NCBI GenBank assembly: GCA_017555695.1
Contig: JAFZFX010000005.1
Location: 66,855 to 130,854 of the forward strand
Reading direction: 5' to 3'
Length of the DNA: 64,000 bases
Source of the DNA: Alistipes sp.
Lineage (GTDB): Bacteria > Bacteroidota > Bacteroidia > Bacteroidales > Rikenellaceae
Part shown: piece by piece, positions 35,892 through 44,958 of the stretch
Numbering within the stretch: the first letter of the stretch is position 1
How the letters are laid out: every line of letters starts with the position of its first letter
The notes under the pieces: model-generated
What the model saw: only the letters and a program-made list of their open reading frames with translations
Told to the model about the DNA's origin: nothing
Database searches by the model: none
Program-made: the position numbers and the translations under genes

Positions 35892-37670
35892 ATGAACGCA
35901 GAAAATTTTGTTTTACAAGCCGTAAAGACATCAGTCGAGGCTTTGTATGGCCCTGTAGATGGGTCGCAGTTGCAGTTGCAGAAGACTCGCAAGGAGTTTG
36001 AGGGTGATTACACTCTGGTGACTTTCCCGTTGCTCAAGATGAGCCGCAAGTCTCCCGAGGCTACCGCAACCGAGATAGGTGAGCACATCGTAGCAAACAA
36101 TGAGAACATCAGCTCATTCAATGTTATCAAGGGTTTTCTTAACCTTGTTATCGCTCCTTCGTTCTGGGCAGAGTGTTTTGCTGAGGTGGTAGCTACCGAG
36201 GACTATGGTCAGGCTGCGCCTACCAATCGTAACATTATGATTGAGTACTCGTCACCCAATACCAACAAGCCCCTCCACTTGGGTCACATCCGCAACAACC
36301 TTTTGGGTTACTCTGTTGCGCAGATTCTCAAGGCCAATGGTAACAATGTAATCAAGGTTAATCTGGTGAACGATCGTGGTATCCACATCTGTAAGTCAAT
36401 GTTGGCTTGGCAGCTCTATGGCCAGGGTGAGACCCCTGCGTCGTCGGGTATGAAGGGTGACCACTTGGTAGGTAAGTACTATGTCGAGTTCGATAAGCAC
36501 TATAAGGCTCAGATCAAGGAGCTCGTAGCCGAAGGCTTGAGCGAGGATGAGGCAAAGAAGAAGGCTCCTATTATGTTGCAGGCTCAGGAGATGCTGCGCA
36601 AGTGGGAGGCTAAGGATAAGGAGGTTTACGACTTGTGGCAGACTATGAATGGTTGGGTTTACGACGGTTTCGATGTAACCTACAAGGCTTTGGGCGTAGA
36701 TTTCGACAAGGTATACTATGAGTCACAGACCTACCTCTTGGGTAAGAGCCTTGTGCAGGATGGCCTCGATAAGGGTGTATTCTTCCGCAAGGAGGATGGT
36801 TCGGTTTGGATTGACTTGGAGTCAGATGGCCTCGATCAGAAACTTCTGTTGCGTGGCGACGGCACATCGGTATATATGACCCAGGATTTGGGTACAGCCT
36901 TGAGCCGTTTCGAGGAGAACAAACTCGACGATATGATCTATGTCGTAGGTAACGAGCAGAACTACCACTTCCAGGTGTTGAAACTCGTTCTCAAGAAGTT
37001 GGGTTACGAGTGGAGCGACAACATCTACCACCTCTCATACGGTATGGTTGAGTTGCCCGAGGGTAAGATGAAGTCACGCGAGGGTACCGTTGTTGATGCC
37101 GACGATTTGATTGCCGATATGGTTTCTACAGCTCGCGAGATGTCAGACGAGTTGGGTAAGTTGGATGGTTGTACCGAGGATGAAGCTGCTACAATCTGCC
37201 GTCAGGTGGGTCTTGGCGCGTTGAAATACTTTATCTTGAAGGTAGACCCCAAGAAGACAATGCTCTTCGATCCCCGCGAGTCTATCGACTTCAACGGTAA
37301 CACTGGTCCCTTCATTCAGTACACTCACGCCCGTATCTGCTCTGTATTGCGTAAGGCCGATGAGGCTGGCATCGACTACTCTGCTCCCGTGAGCGTAGAG
37401 TTGTTGCCCGAGGAGATTGAGCTTATCAAGTCGCTTGCCGAGTTGCCCAGCGTTGTGGCTTCGGCTGCCGAGAACTTCGCTCCTTCTATCATCGCGGCCT
37501 ATGCCTATGAGTTGTCAAAGACATTCAACGGTTACTACCACGACCACTCAATCTTGCGCGAGGAGGATGCTGCAAAGCGTAGTATGCGTCTGACATTGGC
37601 AGCTCAGGTTGCTCGTGTTATCCGCAAGTCGATGTCGTTGCTTGGTATCGAGGTTCCCGAAAGAATGTAA
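35892..37670 (+). CDS. argS: Arginyl-tRNA synthetase
   Basis: A 592-residue class I synthetase: the additional N-terminal ArgRS domain, SSPNTNKPLHLGHIRNN with the HIGH-type site, the KMSK-like loop GKMKSREGT, and a C-terminal DALR anticodon-binding helix bundle ending in LGIEVPERM. It charges tRNA-Arg with arginine. Standard length. First gene of a possible run argS-GH43-DUF4199-GT2-DUF4293 with gaps of 16-30 bases. Confidence 0.97.
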   Translation: MNAENFVLQAVKTSVEALYGPVDGSQLQLQKTRKEFEGDYTLVTFPLLKMSRKSPEATATEIGEHIVANNENISSFNVIKGFLNLVIAPSFWAECFAEVVATEDYGQAAPTNRNIMIEYSSPNTNKPLHLGHIRNNLLGYSVAQILKANGNNVIKVNLVNDRGIHICKSMLAWQLYGQGETPASSGMKGDHLVGKYYVEFDKHYKAQIKELVAEGLSEDEAKKKAPIMLQAQEMLRKWEAKDKEVYDLWQTMNGWVYDGFDVTYKALGVDFDKVYYESQTYLLGKSLVQDGLDKGVFFRKEDGSVWIDLESDGLDQKLLLRGDGTSVYMTQDLGTALSRFEENKLDDMIYVVGNEQNYHFQVLKLVLKKLGYEWSDNIYHLSYGMVELPEGKMKSREGTVVDADDLIADMVSTAREMSDELGKLDGCTEDEAATICRQVGLGALKYFILKVDPKKTMLFDPRESIDFNGNTGPFIQYTHARICSVLRKADEAGIDYSAPVSVELLPEEIELIKSLAELPSVVASAAENFAPSIIAAYAYELSKTFNGYYHDHSILREEDAAKRSMRLTLAAQVARVIRKSMSLLGIEVPERM

Positions 37671-37686
37671 TTTAAGAATTGATGTT

Positions 37687-38700
37687 ATGAAACCGCTGTT
37701 TGCAACATTGGGCTTGATGCTGTTCGGAGCAATGCTTGTGTCGTGTTCTTCTCTGCAGAGCAACGACGAGCAGGCCATCTACACCAATCCTGTAATCGAT
37801 AGAGATGCCCCCGACCCTACGGTCATCAGGGGTAAGGATGGAGCATTCTATGCCTATGCCACTTGGCGTGATAGGAATGTGCCCGTCTATAAATCTACCG
37901 ATATGGTTAATTGGGAGTATCTGGGTGGCGCATTCGAGCAGGGCAAGGTGCCTATGTATGTTAAGGGCGGTGCTATATGGGCCCCTGATATTAACTATAT
38001 CGAGGGCAAATATGTACTCTACTTCTCGATGTCCACTTGGGGTGGTCATTGGGAGGCTTGTATCGGCCGTGCCGTGTCGGATTCTCCCGCAGGGCCTTTT
38101 ACTGATGCAAAGATGCTGTTCAAGGCAAAGGATATTGGTGTCGAGAACTCTATCGACCCCGTTGTTTTTCAGGAGGATGGCCGTAAATTCCTCATTTGGG
38201 GAAGCTTCTTCGGTATCTACCTGACGGAGCTGACGGACGATGGTTTGGAGTTGATAGATAAGCGTGACATTATGCGTATAGCAGGTTCTGCCTACGAGGG
38301 TAGTTATATCCACAAACATAAGGGCTACTACTATCTTTTCGCATCGACAGGCTCTTGTTGTGAGGGAGAGAAGAGTACCTACCAGACTGTGGTTGGTCGT
38401 AGCAAGTCGCTCTATGGTCCCTATGTGGATAAGCAGGGCCGCAAGATGCTGGATAACTGTCACGAGGTGTTGCTCTCGGGTAATGATGTAGTCAAAGGTC
38501 CTGGCCACGACTCGCAGATTATTACCGACGACAAGGGTCAGGATTGGATATATTATCACGGCTACGACACCGCCTCAATCAAGGCTGGTCGCAAGATGTT
38601 CCTTGAGCAGGTGCGCTGGGTAGACGGTTGGCCCGTGTTGGGTGATGATGGACATCCGTCAAGAAAAGCTGCAGCGCCATTTGTGAAGCAGCGCCGATAG
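37687..38700 (+). CDS. GH43-like glycosidase lipoprotein (arabinanase type)
   Basis: A 337-residue lipoprotein (AMLVSCSS, Cys about 20). The five-blade propeller of GH43 starts with NPVIDRDAPDPTVIRG (catalytic base Asp), then WAPDINYIEGKYVLYFS, SIDPVVFQEDGRKFLIWG (pKa-modulating Asp) and EGSYIHKHKGYYYLF (catalytic acid Glu). These match the endo-arabinanase/arabinosidase branch. It probably acts on arabinose- or xylose-containing plant glycans. The ATG at 37687 begins the signal peptide; the open frame upstream overlaps argS and is rejected. Confidence 0.88.
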   Translation: MKPLFATLGLMLFGAMLVSCSSLQSNDEQAIYTNPVIDRDAPDPTVIRGKDGAFYAYATWRDRNVPVYKSTDMVNWEYLGGAFEQGKVPMYVKGGAIWAPDINYIEGKYVLYFSMSTWGGHWEACIGRAVSDSPAGPFTDAKMLFKAKDIGVENSIDPVVFQEDGRKFLIWGSFFGIYLTELTDDGLELIDKRDIMRIAGSAYEGSYIHKHKGYYYLFASTGSCCEGEKSTYQTVVGRSKSLYGPYVDKQGRKMLDNCHEVLLSGNDVVKGPGHDSQIITDDKGQDWIYYHGYDTASIKAGRKMFLEQVRWVDGWPVLGDDGHPSRKAAAPFVKQRR

Positions 38701-38730
38701 TAAAGTGTTAAAAATTGTAAAAAGAAAAAT

Positions 38731-39294
38731 ATGAAGACAAATTCATTTTGGAGCGATGCGTCGCGTTGTGGTGCTATCGTTGGTCTGGTAAGTGTAGCCT
38801 TCTCTCTGCTGGGATTATTGGTTCCATCTATCGCTTTTGTTTGCAATCTGTTGAGTTTTGTGGCAATGGTCTATCTGTTGTTCTACTTCACTCGCAAGCG
38901 TGCAAGTCAGTTTACTGCAGATGGTTTTACATATTCACAGAGCCTCGGTTTCATCGTTGGCTCGGCCGTATTTGTTGGTATTGTGAGTGCCGCATTCCAG
39001 ATTGTTGCTGGTAACTTCCTCTTCACCGAGCAGTTCGAGCAGACTATCTCTACCACTGTCGGCGAGATGCAGAAGTCGGGCATTTACGATGCTGAGATGA
39101 TTAAGCAGATGGCTTCGGCTATGCGCACCTATATGTTCTCTCCGATAGCAGTTCTCTTGTCGCAGGTGTTTGGTAATGTGCTCTATCTGGGCTTCTTGGG
39201 TCTGTTTATCTCGGTAGGAACAAAGTGTGAGCCTGTGTTGTTCGACATCCAGAACGAGGAGGAAGAGGATGACGACGAGCAGAGTAATGAGTAA
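38731..39294 (+). CDS. DUF4199 membrane protein
   Basis: A 187-residue protein with four predicted membrane helices (about 10-30, 33-52, 70-93, 137-163) and an acidic tail (EEEEDDDEQSNE), matching DUF4199. No function is known. It directly precedes a GT2 and a DUF4293 gene, an arrangement I recognise from other Bacteroidales, so the three may work together at the inner membrane. Confidence 0.82.
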   Translation: MKTNSFWSDASRCGAIVGLVSVAFSLLGLLVPSIAFVCNLLSFVAMVYLLFYFTRKRASQFTADGFTYSQSLGFIVGSAVFVGIVSAAFQIVAGNFLFTEQFEQTISTTVGEMQKSGIYDAEMIKQMASAMRTYMFSPIAVLLSQVFGNVLYLGFLGLFISVGTKCEPVLFDIQNEEEEDDDEQSNE

Positions 39295-39315
39295 AGGAAA
39301 GGCTTGTAAGCGTAT

Positions 39316-40275
39316 ATGGATAAAAGATTGGATTTATCGGTTGTAGTTCCGTTCTATAACGAGGAGGAGTCGCTCGCAGAGTTGGTTGCCTGGATTGATA
39401 GGGTGGCCGGCGAGAACAGCCTCTCCTATGAGATTGTTATGGTAGATGATGGCTCTTCCGATGGCTCTTGGGCAGAGGTTGAGCGCCTCAAGGGTGAGTA
39501 TCCCGCCATTCGTGCCATAAAGTTTGGCCGCAACTATGGTAAGTCTGCTGCATTGTATTGTGGTTTCGAGGCTGCCGAAGGTGAGGTGGTGATTACTATG
39601 GACGCCGATTTGCAGGACTCGCCTGATGAGATACCTGCACTGCGCCGTATGATTCTCGAGGAGGGTTACGACTTGGTGTCGGGTTGGAAGCGCAAGCGCT
39701 ATGACCCCGCAGGCAAGCGTCTGCCGAGCAAGTTCTTCAATATGACGGCTCGCGTGGTGTCGGGTATCAAGCTCCACGATTTTAATTGTGGATTGAAGGC
39801 CTATCGCCGCAGAGTGATAAAGTCTATTGAGGTCTATGGCGAGATGCACCGTTATATCCCCATCTTGGCCAAGCACGCTGGTTTTAAGCGTATTGGCGAG
39901 AAGGTTGTACAGCATCAGGAGCGCAAGTATGGCTACTCAAAGTTTGGTATGGAGCGTATGGTGAAGGGTTATCTCGACCTTATCACCGTGTCGTTTATGT
40001 CGCACTTCGGCCGTTCTCCGATGTACTTCTTCGGCTCGTTGGGTACGGTTATGTTCCTGCTTGGAGGATGCACTACGGTGTGGATTATTGCCGATAAGTT
40101 GTACAAGCAGTTCAATGGTCTGCCTTTGCGTGGCGTTACCGAGCAACCGCTGTTCTTTGTGGCTATTTTGGCAATAATTCTTGGCGTGCAACTCTTTTTG
40201 GCTGGATTTTTGGGTGAGCTCGTCAATCGTAATTCGTCAGACAGAAATAATTATTTAATAGATAAAAAATTGTAA
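39316..40275 (+). CDS. Family 2 glycosyltransferase, polyprenyl-phosphate sugar transferase type
   Basis: A 319-residue GT2: DLSVVVPFYNEEESL, MVDDGSSDGSW and the metal-binding TMDADLQDSPDEI (DxD) form the GT-A fold; two C-terminal membrane helices (about 235-257 and 268-293) anchor it. The plan is that of dolichol/undecaprenyl-phosphate mannose or glucose synthases (DPM1/GtrB-like), which load a lipid carrier for later transfer to envelope glycans. The acceptor and sugar cannot be told. It is 21 bases after the DUF4199 gene and 6 before DUF4293. Confidence 0.9.
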   Translation: MDKRLDLSVVVPFYNEEESLAELVAWIDRVAGENSLSYEIVMVDDGSSDGSWAEVERLKGEYPAIRAIKFGRNYGKSAALYCGFEAAEGEVVITMDADLQDSPDEIPALRRMILEEGYDLVSGWKRKRYDPAGKRLPSKFFNMTARVVSGIKLHDFNCGLKAYRRRVIKSIEVYGEMHRYIPILAKHAGFKRIGEKVVQHQERKYGYSKFGMERMVKGYLDLITVSFMSHFGRSPMYFFGSLGTVMFLLGGCTTVWIIADKLYKQFNGLPLRGVTEQPLFFVAILAIILGVQLFLAGFLGELVNRNSSDRNNYLIDKKL

Positions 40276-40281
40276 TTTAGA

Positions 40282-40749
40282 ATGATACAGCGTATTCAAA
40301 CACTCTATTTATTGGGCGTAGTGGCGTTGATGGCTACCGCTCTGTTCACTCCGCTGGCGTATTTCGTTGCGGGTACCCAGGTTTATGAATTGGGAGCTTT
40401 CTCACTCAAGGCTGCCGAGGCTGATGCCGCAGGACAGTCTACTATGTATATGGGTGTAATCGTTGCTTTGGCAGCGGTTGTGCCTCTCATTGCACTGTTC
40501 TTGTTCAAGAACCGTATGTTGCAGATTCGTCTGTGTGCCGTTGAGCTTGTTTTGCTGGCTGGCGCAGAGATTTTTATGGCTATATACTACTATTTGAGCG
40601 ACAGAATGTTTTCTCAGATGGAGTTCCATACACAGGGCTTCCGTATTGCCATCATCTTCCCCATCATAGCACTTATTCTGGATTATCTGGCTCTGCGCGC
40701 TATCTTCAAGGATGAGGCGCTGGTGCGCTCGCTCGACAGAATCCGTTAA
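40282..40749 (+). CDS. DUF4293 membrane protein
   Basis: A 155-residue protein with four membrane helices starting MIQRIQTLYLLGVVALMATALF, the DUF4293 signature. Function unknown; always small, inner-membrane. It is the last gene of the argS-led run, 6 bases after the glycosyltransferase. Confidence 0.85.
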   Translation: MIQRIQTLYLLGVVALMATALFTPLAYFVAGTQVYELGAFSLKAAEADAAGQSTMYMGVIVALAAVVPLIALFLFKNRMLQIRLCAVELVLLAGAEIFMAIYYYLSDRMFSQMEFHTQGFRIAIIFPIIALILDYLALRAIFKDEALVRSLDRIR

Positions 40750-40817
40750 AAAGATGCATTTGTAGTCGTCGGGTTGTATGACAGATAAATACTCCGCAGT
40801 GCGTGGAGATTGGTATG

Positions 40818-40855
40818 AAAATTGACTTTCGGTTATCCGAGAGTCAATTTTTTTT
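40818..40855 (+). terminator. Terminator before the RND efflux operon
   Basis: AAATTGACT pairs with AGTCAATTT (arms 40818-40827 and 40842-40851) with an inner TCGG/CCGA, followed by an eight-T run to 40855. It shows that an upstream in-frame ATG at 40803 cannot be the start of the adaptor gene. Confidence 0.85.
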
Positions 40856-40868
40856 ATACCTAAAATTT

Positions 40869-41918
40869 ATGATGCCATATATGACGAAGTGTATTGTCGT
40901 GATTCTATTCTCCTTTGCACTCTTTTCGTGCAAGGGCCGACACTCTGCAGATGGAGGTGAAAGACGCTCGGTGCGTGTCGAGAAGGCGACGGCCGTAGGC
41001 TATATCGACCGCGATTTTGCGGGAATGGCTACGGCTGACGATGCCGTTAATTTAGCCTTCAAGATTTCGGGCCAGGTGTTGAGTGTCGATGTTGCCAAGG
41101 GCGACTTTGTAAATAAGGGACAACTGCTGTCGCAACTCGACCCTCGAGATGTGGAGTTGCAGGTTGCCGCCGACCTGTCACAGTATGAACGGGCTCGGGC
41201 GCAGGAGGAGCGTATGAAACGCCTACTGAGTCACGAGGCTGTGTCGCAGCAGGAGTATGAGTCGGCATACGCATCGTTTGTGCAGGCTCGCTCGACATAT
41301 GAAAATTCACAATCTCTACTCTCCGACACCAAACTGCGTGCACCGTTTGCGGGTGTTGTCGAGCGTACCTATGTCGATACCTATCAGCGTGTGCAGTCGG
41401 GGCAGACGATACTTCGTTTGGTTAATCCTCGTAGCACAACAGTGGAGTTTACGATGCCCGAAAAGAGCCTCTCTCTTTTGGCTGATAGCACTACGCGATA
41501 CTATGTCGTATTCGATAATTTTCCTAAAGAGCAATTCACGGCACGACTCGACACCTACGCCAAGACGGCCAGCGATGCGTCGGGCTTTCCTGTGGCGCTG
41601 AAGATATCAAAGGCCGAGAGTGAAAAGTATGGTATCTCGCCAGGTATGACTTGTCGTGTTACGCTCCGCGCTGTGGATAACTCTCCGCAGGGGGTGGCTG
41701 TGCCGTTGTCGGCCATATATGCTCCGTCAGAGGGTGGCAGTTATGTGTGGGTGGTAAGGGCTGATGATACAGTCGAGCGTCGGGCTGTCGTCTTGGGTGA
41801 TATCTTCGGTCAGGGTATGGTGAGTGTGATCTCTGGTGTCGGTGTTGGTGAGAAGGTGGTAGTTGCGGGTGTCTATCACTTGAAGAATGGGCAGCGTGTG
41901 AAAATCATAAACCAATAG
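40869..41918 (+). CDS. RND efflux periplasmic adaptor (membrane fusion protein)
   Basis: About 349 residues. A hydrophobic lipoprotein signal (LFSFALFSCKG) precedes the barrel-sandwich hybrid (FAGMATADDAVNLAFKISGQV, DFVNKGQLLSQLDPRD), an alpha-hairpin (about 95-150) and the beta-barrel and membrane-proximal domains. It links the inner-membrane pump to TolC. The start at 40869 (with 40881 as alternative) is chosen because the earlier frame crosses a terminator. The permease gene begins 4 bases after the stop, so the operon is adaptor-permease-TolC. Substrate unknown. Confidence 0.9.
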   Translation: MMPYMTKCIVVILFSFALFSCKGRHSADGGERRSVRVEKATAVGYIDRDFAGMATADDAVNLAFKISGQVLSVDVAKGDFVNKGQLLSQLDPRDVELQVAADLSQYERARAQEERMKRLLSHEAVSQQEYESAYASFVQARSTYENSQSLLSDTKLRAPFAGVVERTYVDTYQRVQSGQTILRLVNPRSTTVEFTMPEKSLSLLADSTTRYYVVFDNFPKEQFTARLDTYAKTASDASGFPVALKISKAESEKYGISPGMTCRVTLRAVDNSPQGVAVPLSAIYAPSEGGSYVWVVRADDTVERRAVVLGDIFGQGMVSVISGVGVGEKVVVAGVYHLKNGQRVKIINQ

Positions 41919-41922
41919 TGTT

Positions 41923-44900
41923 ATGTCGATTACCGAATATACCTTGCGCAACCGCAGTGTCGTGTGGTTTGTGCTGGCGATGTTTATAGTGGGTGGTGTA
42001 TGGGCATTCCTCGAGATGGGTAAGAAGGAGGACTCCACCTTCGTGCTGAAGAGCGCTGTCATCACCTGCGAATATGCGGGTGCAACACCCTATGAGGTCG
42101 AGCGCCTGATATCTGAGCCGCTTGCGCGCGAGTTGCAGTCGATGCGAAATATCAAGAAGATTACTTCAGAGTCATACTTCGGCCTATCGCGCGTTGTGGT
42201 AGAGTTGGAGTCTGCAACCCGCCCCGATGATATCCCACAGTTGTGGGACGAATTGCGTCGTAAGACTATCAATATGCAGCCACAGCTGCCAGCCGATGCG
42301 GGGCCACTGCTTATAAATGATGACTTTGGTGATGTCTATGGGGTGTATTACGCCCTAACTGCCGAGGCTGGCTTCTCGTGGCAGGATATTCGCGATTGGG
42401 CGCAGGAGGTGAAGCGCCGAGTCGTGGTGGTCGATGGTGTCGAGAAGGTGACCTTGTTCGGTGAGCAGATGCCCGTAATAAACCTCTACATCACACGCTC
42501 TACATTGGCTAACTTCTCCATTACGCCCGAGATGATAATGTCTATGATGTCGCAGCAGAATGCCGTTGTTAATAGTGGCGTTGTTGCGGCTGGCGAACTC
42601 ACCGTGCGTATTTTGGAGACAGGAGTATATACCACCATAGACGATATAGCCAATCAGTTACTCATTGCGCCCGATGGTCGTCAATTCCGATTGGGCGATA
42701 TTGCCCGCATCGAACAAGACTATCTGTGGCCACCCTCGACGCTGATGTATGTAGATGGTCAGCCAGCTATTGGTATCGGCATTTCCACATCGTCGAAAGC
42801 CGATGTAGTTGCCGTTGGGTACAAGGTGAGGAGTGTGATGGATGAGGTTAGCGAGGCTATGCCGCTCGGCATCTCGCTCGAGTCGCTATACCCCGAGGAT
42901 GAGATAGCCCGCGAGGCGAATCTCTCATTTATGCTCAATCTGATAATCTCGGTCGCTATCGTCATCGCCATTATAATGTTGGCTATGGGGTTGCGTGTCG
43001 GGGTGCTGATAGGCTCTTCTCTGATTTTTACCATAGGTGGCACTATGCTGTTTATGTATCTTGCGGGTGAGGGTATCAATCGCACCTCGTTGGCTGGATT
43101 TATCATAGCAATGGGTATGCTTGTCGATAACGCCATAGTTGTTACCGACAATGCCCGCAACCGCCTATTTGGTGGCAGTTCATTGCGCGATAGCCTTATA
43201 AGGGGCGCCGACCAGCCTAAGTGGGGTTTGTTGGGGGCTACCGTGATAGCCATATTCTCGTTCCTGCCTCTATATCTTGCACCCTCGTCGGTCGCCGAGA
43301 TTATAAAGCCGCTTTTTGTGGTTATTGCGCTGTCGTTGTTGCTCAGTTGGGTGTTGGCTCTGACGCAGGTGCCAGCTTTCGGTCTGTATATCCTCTCAGA
43401 AGAGACATCTTCCGTATTGCAGAGGCGTCTGGGCTGGTTTGATGGTGTATTGCGATGGGTGCTTTCGCACCGAGTGACAGTTGTGGTTAGTGCTGTTGTG
43501 CTGTTTGGTCTCTCACTTGTCGCTATGAGACTGATGCCGCAGAACTTCTTTCCGCAGCTCGATAAACCATACTTCAGAGCCGATGTCATTCTCCCCGAGG
43601 GTTACGACATAGAGTCCACACAGCGCAACCTCGATGCAATGAGTCGTTGGCTGAAGAGGCATCCTGATGTGGTGAGGGTATCCTCTACGGCGGGAGCTAC
43701 GCCGCCGCGCTACTATCTGGCCAGCAGTAGTTATTCATCTCGCCCCAACTGCGGCAATCTGCTTGTGGAGGTGCGGAATAAGCGTAAGACGGCCGATGTG
43801 AAGGCGCAGTTCGATAAGTTTGTGGCAGACTCTTGTCCTGATGTGTGGTTACGCTCGTCGCTTTTCAAACTATCGCCCGTGCCCAAGGCGGCTATCGAGA
43901 TAGGTTTCTTAGGTAATAATATCGACACATTGCTGATGCTGACCTACAAGGCCAAGCAGATAATGTGGGAGGATGAGCGTGCTACCAATGTGCGCAACAG
44001 TTGGGGTAATCGTATTCCCACCTGGATGCCCGTATATTCGCAGATTAAGGGTCAGCGCATAGGTGTCAGCCGTAGCCGTATGGCTGAGTGGATAACTCTG
44101 GCTACGCAGGGTTATCGTATGGGTGACTTCAGGCGTGGAGATGAGTTCATACCCATCTTGCTCAAGGATGACGATGTCGGCGGTGGTAACCTTTCGAATC
44201 TGCAATCTATGCCTATATTTTCGCAGAGCGGCAATGTCTATTCAATCGAGCAGGCAAGTAGTCGTTTCGATCTGTCGTACTCGACAGCCGTCATAGAACA
44301 GTATAATCGTCAGCGAGTTATGAAGGCTCAATGCGACCCCGCCGAGGGCGTGAATACCCGTATCTTGTTCGATGATTTGCTACGCAAAATAACTGACGAT
44401 GTAGATATTCCTGCGGGTTATACGCTAAAGGTCTTTGGCGAGCAGGAGTCGCAGGAGGAGTCAAACTCTGCATTGGCCGAAAATATGCCGTTGGCGTTGG
44501 TGCTGATATTTATAGTTCTGCTGTTGCTGTTTGGCAACTATCGCGACCCGATAGTGATATTGCTTATGACGCCGCTAATATTTATCGGCGTGGCGGGCGG
44601 TCTGCTATTGACGGCCAATACCTTCGACTTCTTCTCGTTGTTGGGTCTTATCGGGTTGGTCGGAATGAATGTCAAGAACTCGGTGATTCTGCTCTCGTCA
44701 ATTAACGAGTTGCGGGCAATGGGTCTTGCTCCGTCGAAGGCGGTTGTTGAGGCTACCAAACAGCGCCTCCTGCCCGTGTTGTTGGCATCGGTGACTACGA
44801 TTTTGGCACTTATACCACTACTCTTCGATTCGCTGTTTTCGAGTATGGCGGCGACCATTATGGGTGGTTTGCTTGTGGCGACGGTGCTGACAATGTGCGT

Positions 44901-44949
44901 GTTGCCAGTGGTGTATTCGCTGTTTTATGGAATAAAATCGTATAAATAA
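41923..44949 (+). CDS. RND efflux transporter permease (AcrB-type)
   Basis: A 1008-residue, twelve-helix pump of the hydrophobe/amphiphile efflux group. It starts with SITEYTLRNRSVVWFVLAMF; the fourth helix holds the proton-relay aspartates in GMLVDNAIVVTDNARN; the two large periplasmic loops are at about 35-330 and 545-840, and the C-terminal half repeats the fold. It exports drugs, bile salts or lipids using the proton gradient together with the flanking adaptor and TolC genes. Confidence 0.94.
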   Translation: MSITEYTLRNRSVVWFVLAMFIVGGVWAFLEMGKKEDSTFVLKSAVITCEYAGATPYEVERLISEPLARELQSMRNIKKITSESYFGLSRVVVELESATRPDDIPQLWDELRRKTINMQPQLPADAGPLLINDDFGDVYGVYYALTAEAGFSWQDIRDWAQEVKRRVVVVDGVEKVTLFGEQMPVINLYITRSTLANFSITPEMIMSMMSQQNAVVNSGVVAAGELTVRILETGVYTTIDDIANQLLIAPDGRQFRLGDIARIEQDYLWPPSTLMYVDGQPAIGIGISTSSKADVVAVGYKVRSVMDEVSEAMPLGISLESLYPEDEIAREANLSFMLNLIISVAIVIAIIMLAMGLRVGVLIGSSLIFTIGGTMLFMYLAGEGINRTSLAGFIIAMGMLVDNAIVVTDNARNRLFGGSSLRDSLIRGADQPKWGLLGATVIAIFSFLPLYLAPSSVAEIIKPLFVVIALSLLLSWVLALTQVPAFGLYILSEETSSVLQRRLGWFDGVLRWVLSHRVTVVVSAVVLFGLSLVAMRLMPQNFFPQLDKPYFRADVILPEGYDIESTQRNLDAMSRWLKRHPDVVRVSSTAGATPPRYYLASSSYSSRPNCGNLLVEVRNKRKTADVKAQFDKFVADSCPDVWLRSSLFKLSPVPKAAIEIGFLGNNIDTLLMLTYKAKQIMWEDERATNVRNSWGNRIPTWMPVYSQIKGQRIGVSRSRMAEWITLATQGYRMGDFRRGDEFIPILLKDDDVGGGNLSNLQSMPIFSQSGNVYSIEQASSRFDLSYSTAVIEQYNRQRVMKAQCDPAEGVNTRILFDDLLRKITDDVDIPAGYTLKVFGEQESQEESNSALAENMPLALVLIFIVLLLLFGNYRDPIVILLMTPLIFIGVAGGLLLTANTFDFFSLLGLIGLVGMNVKNSVILLSSINELRAMGLAPSKAVVEATKQRLLPVLLASVTTILALIPLLFDSLFSSMAATIMGGLLVATVLTMCVLPVVYSLFYGIKSYK

Positions 44950-44958
44950 CTTTAGTGT

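Noticed and set aside
40803..40868. Adaptor start at 40803
   Set aside because: The added residues would be encoded by a terminator hairpin and its T-tract; signal peptide begins after it.
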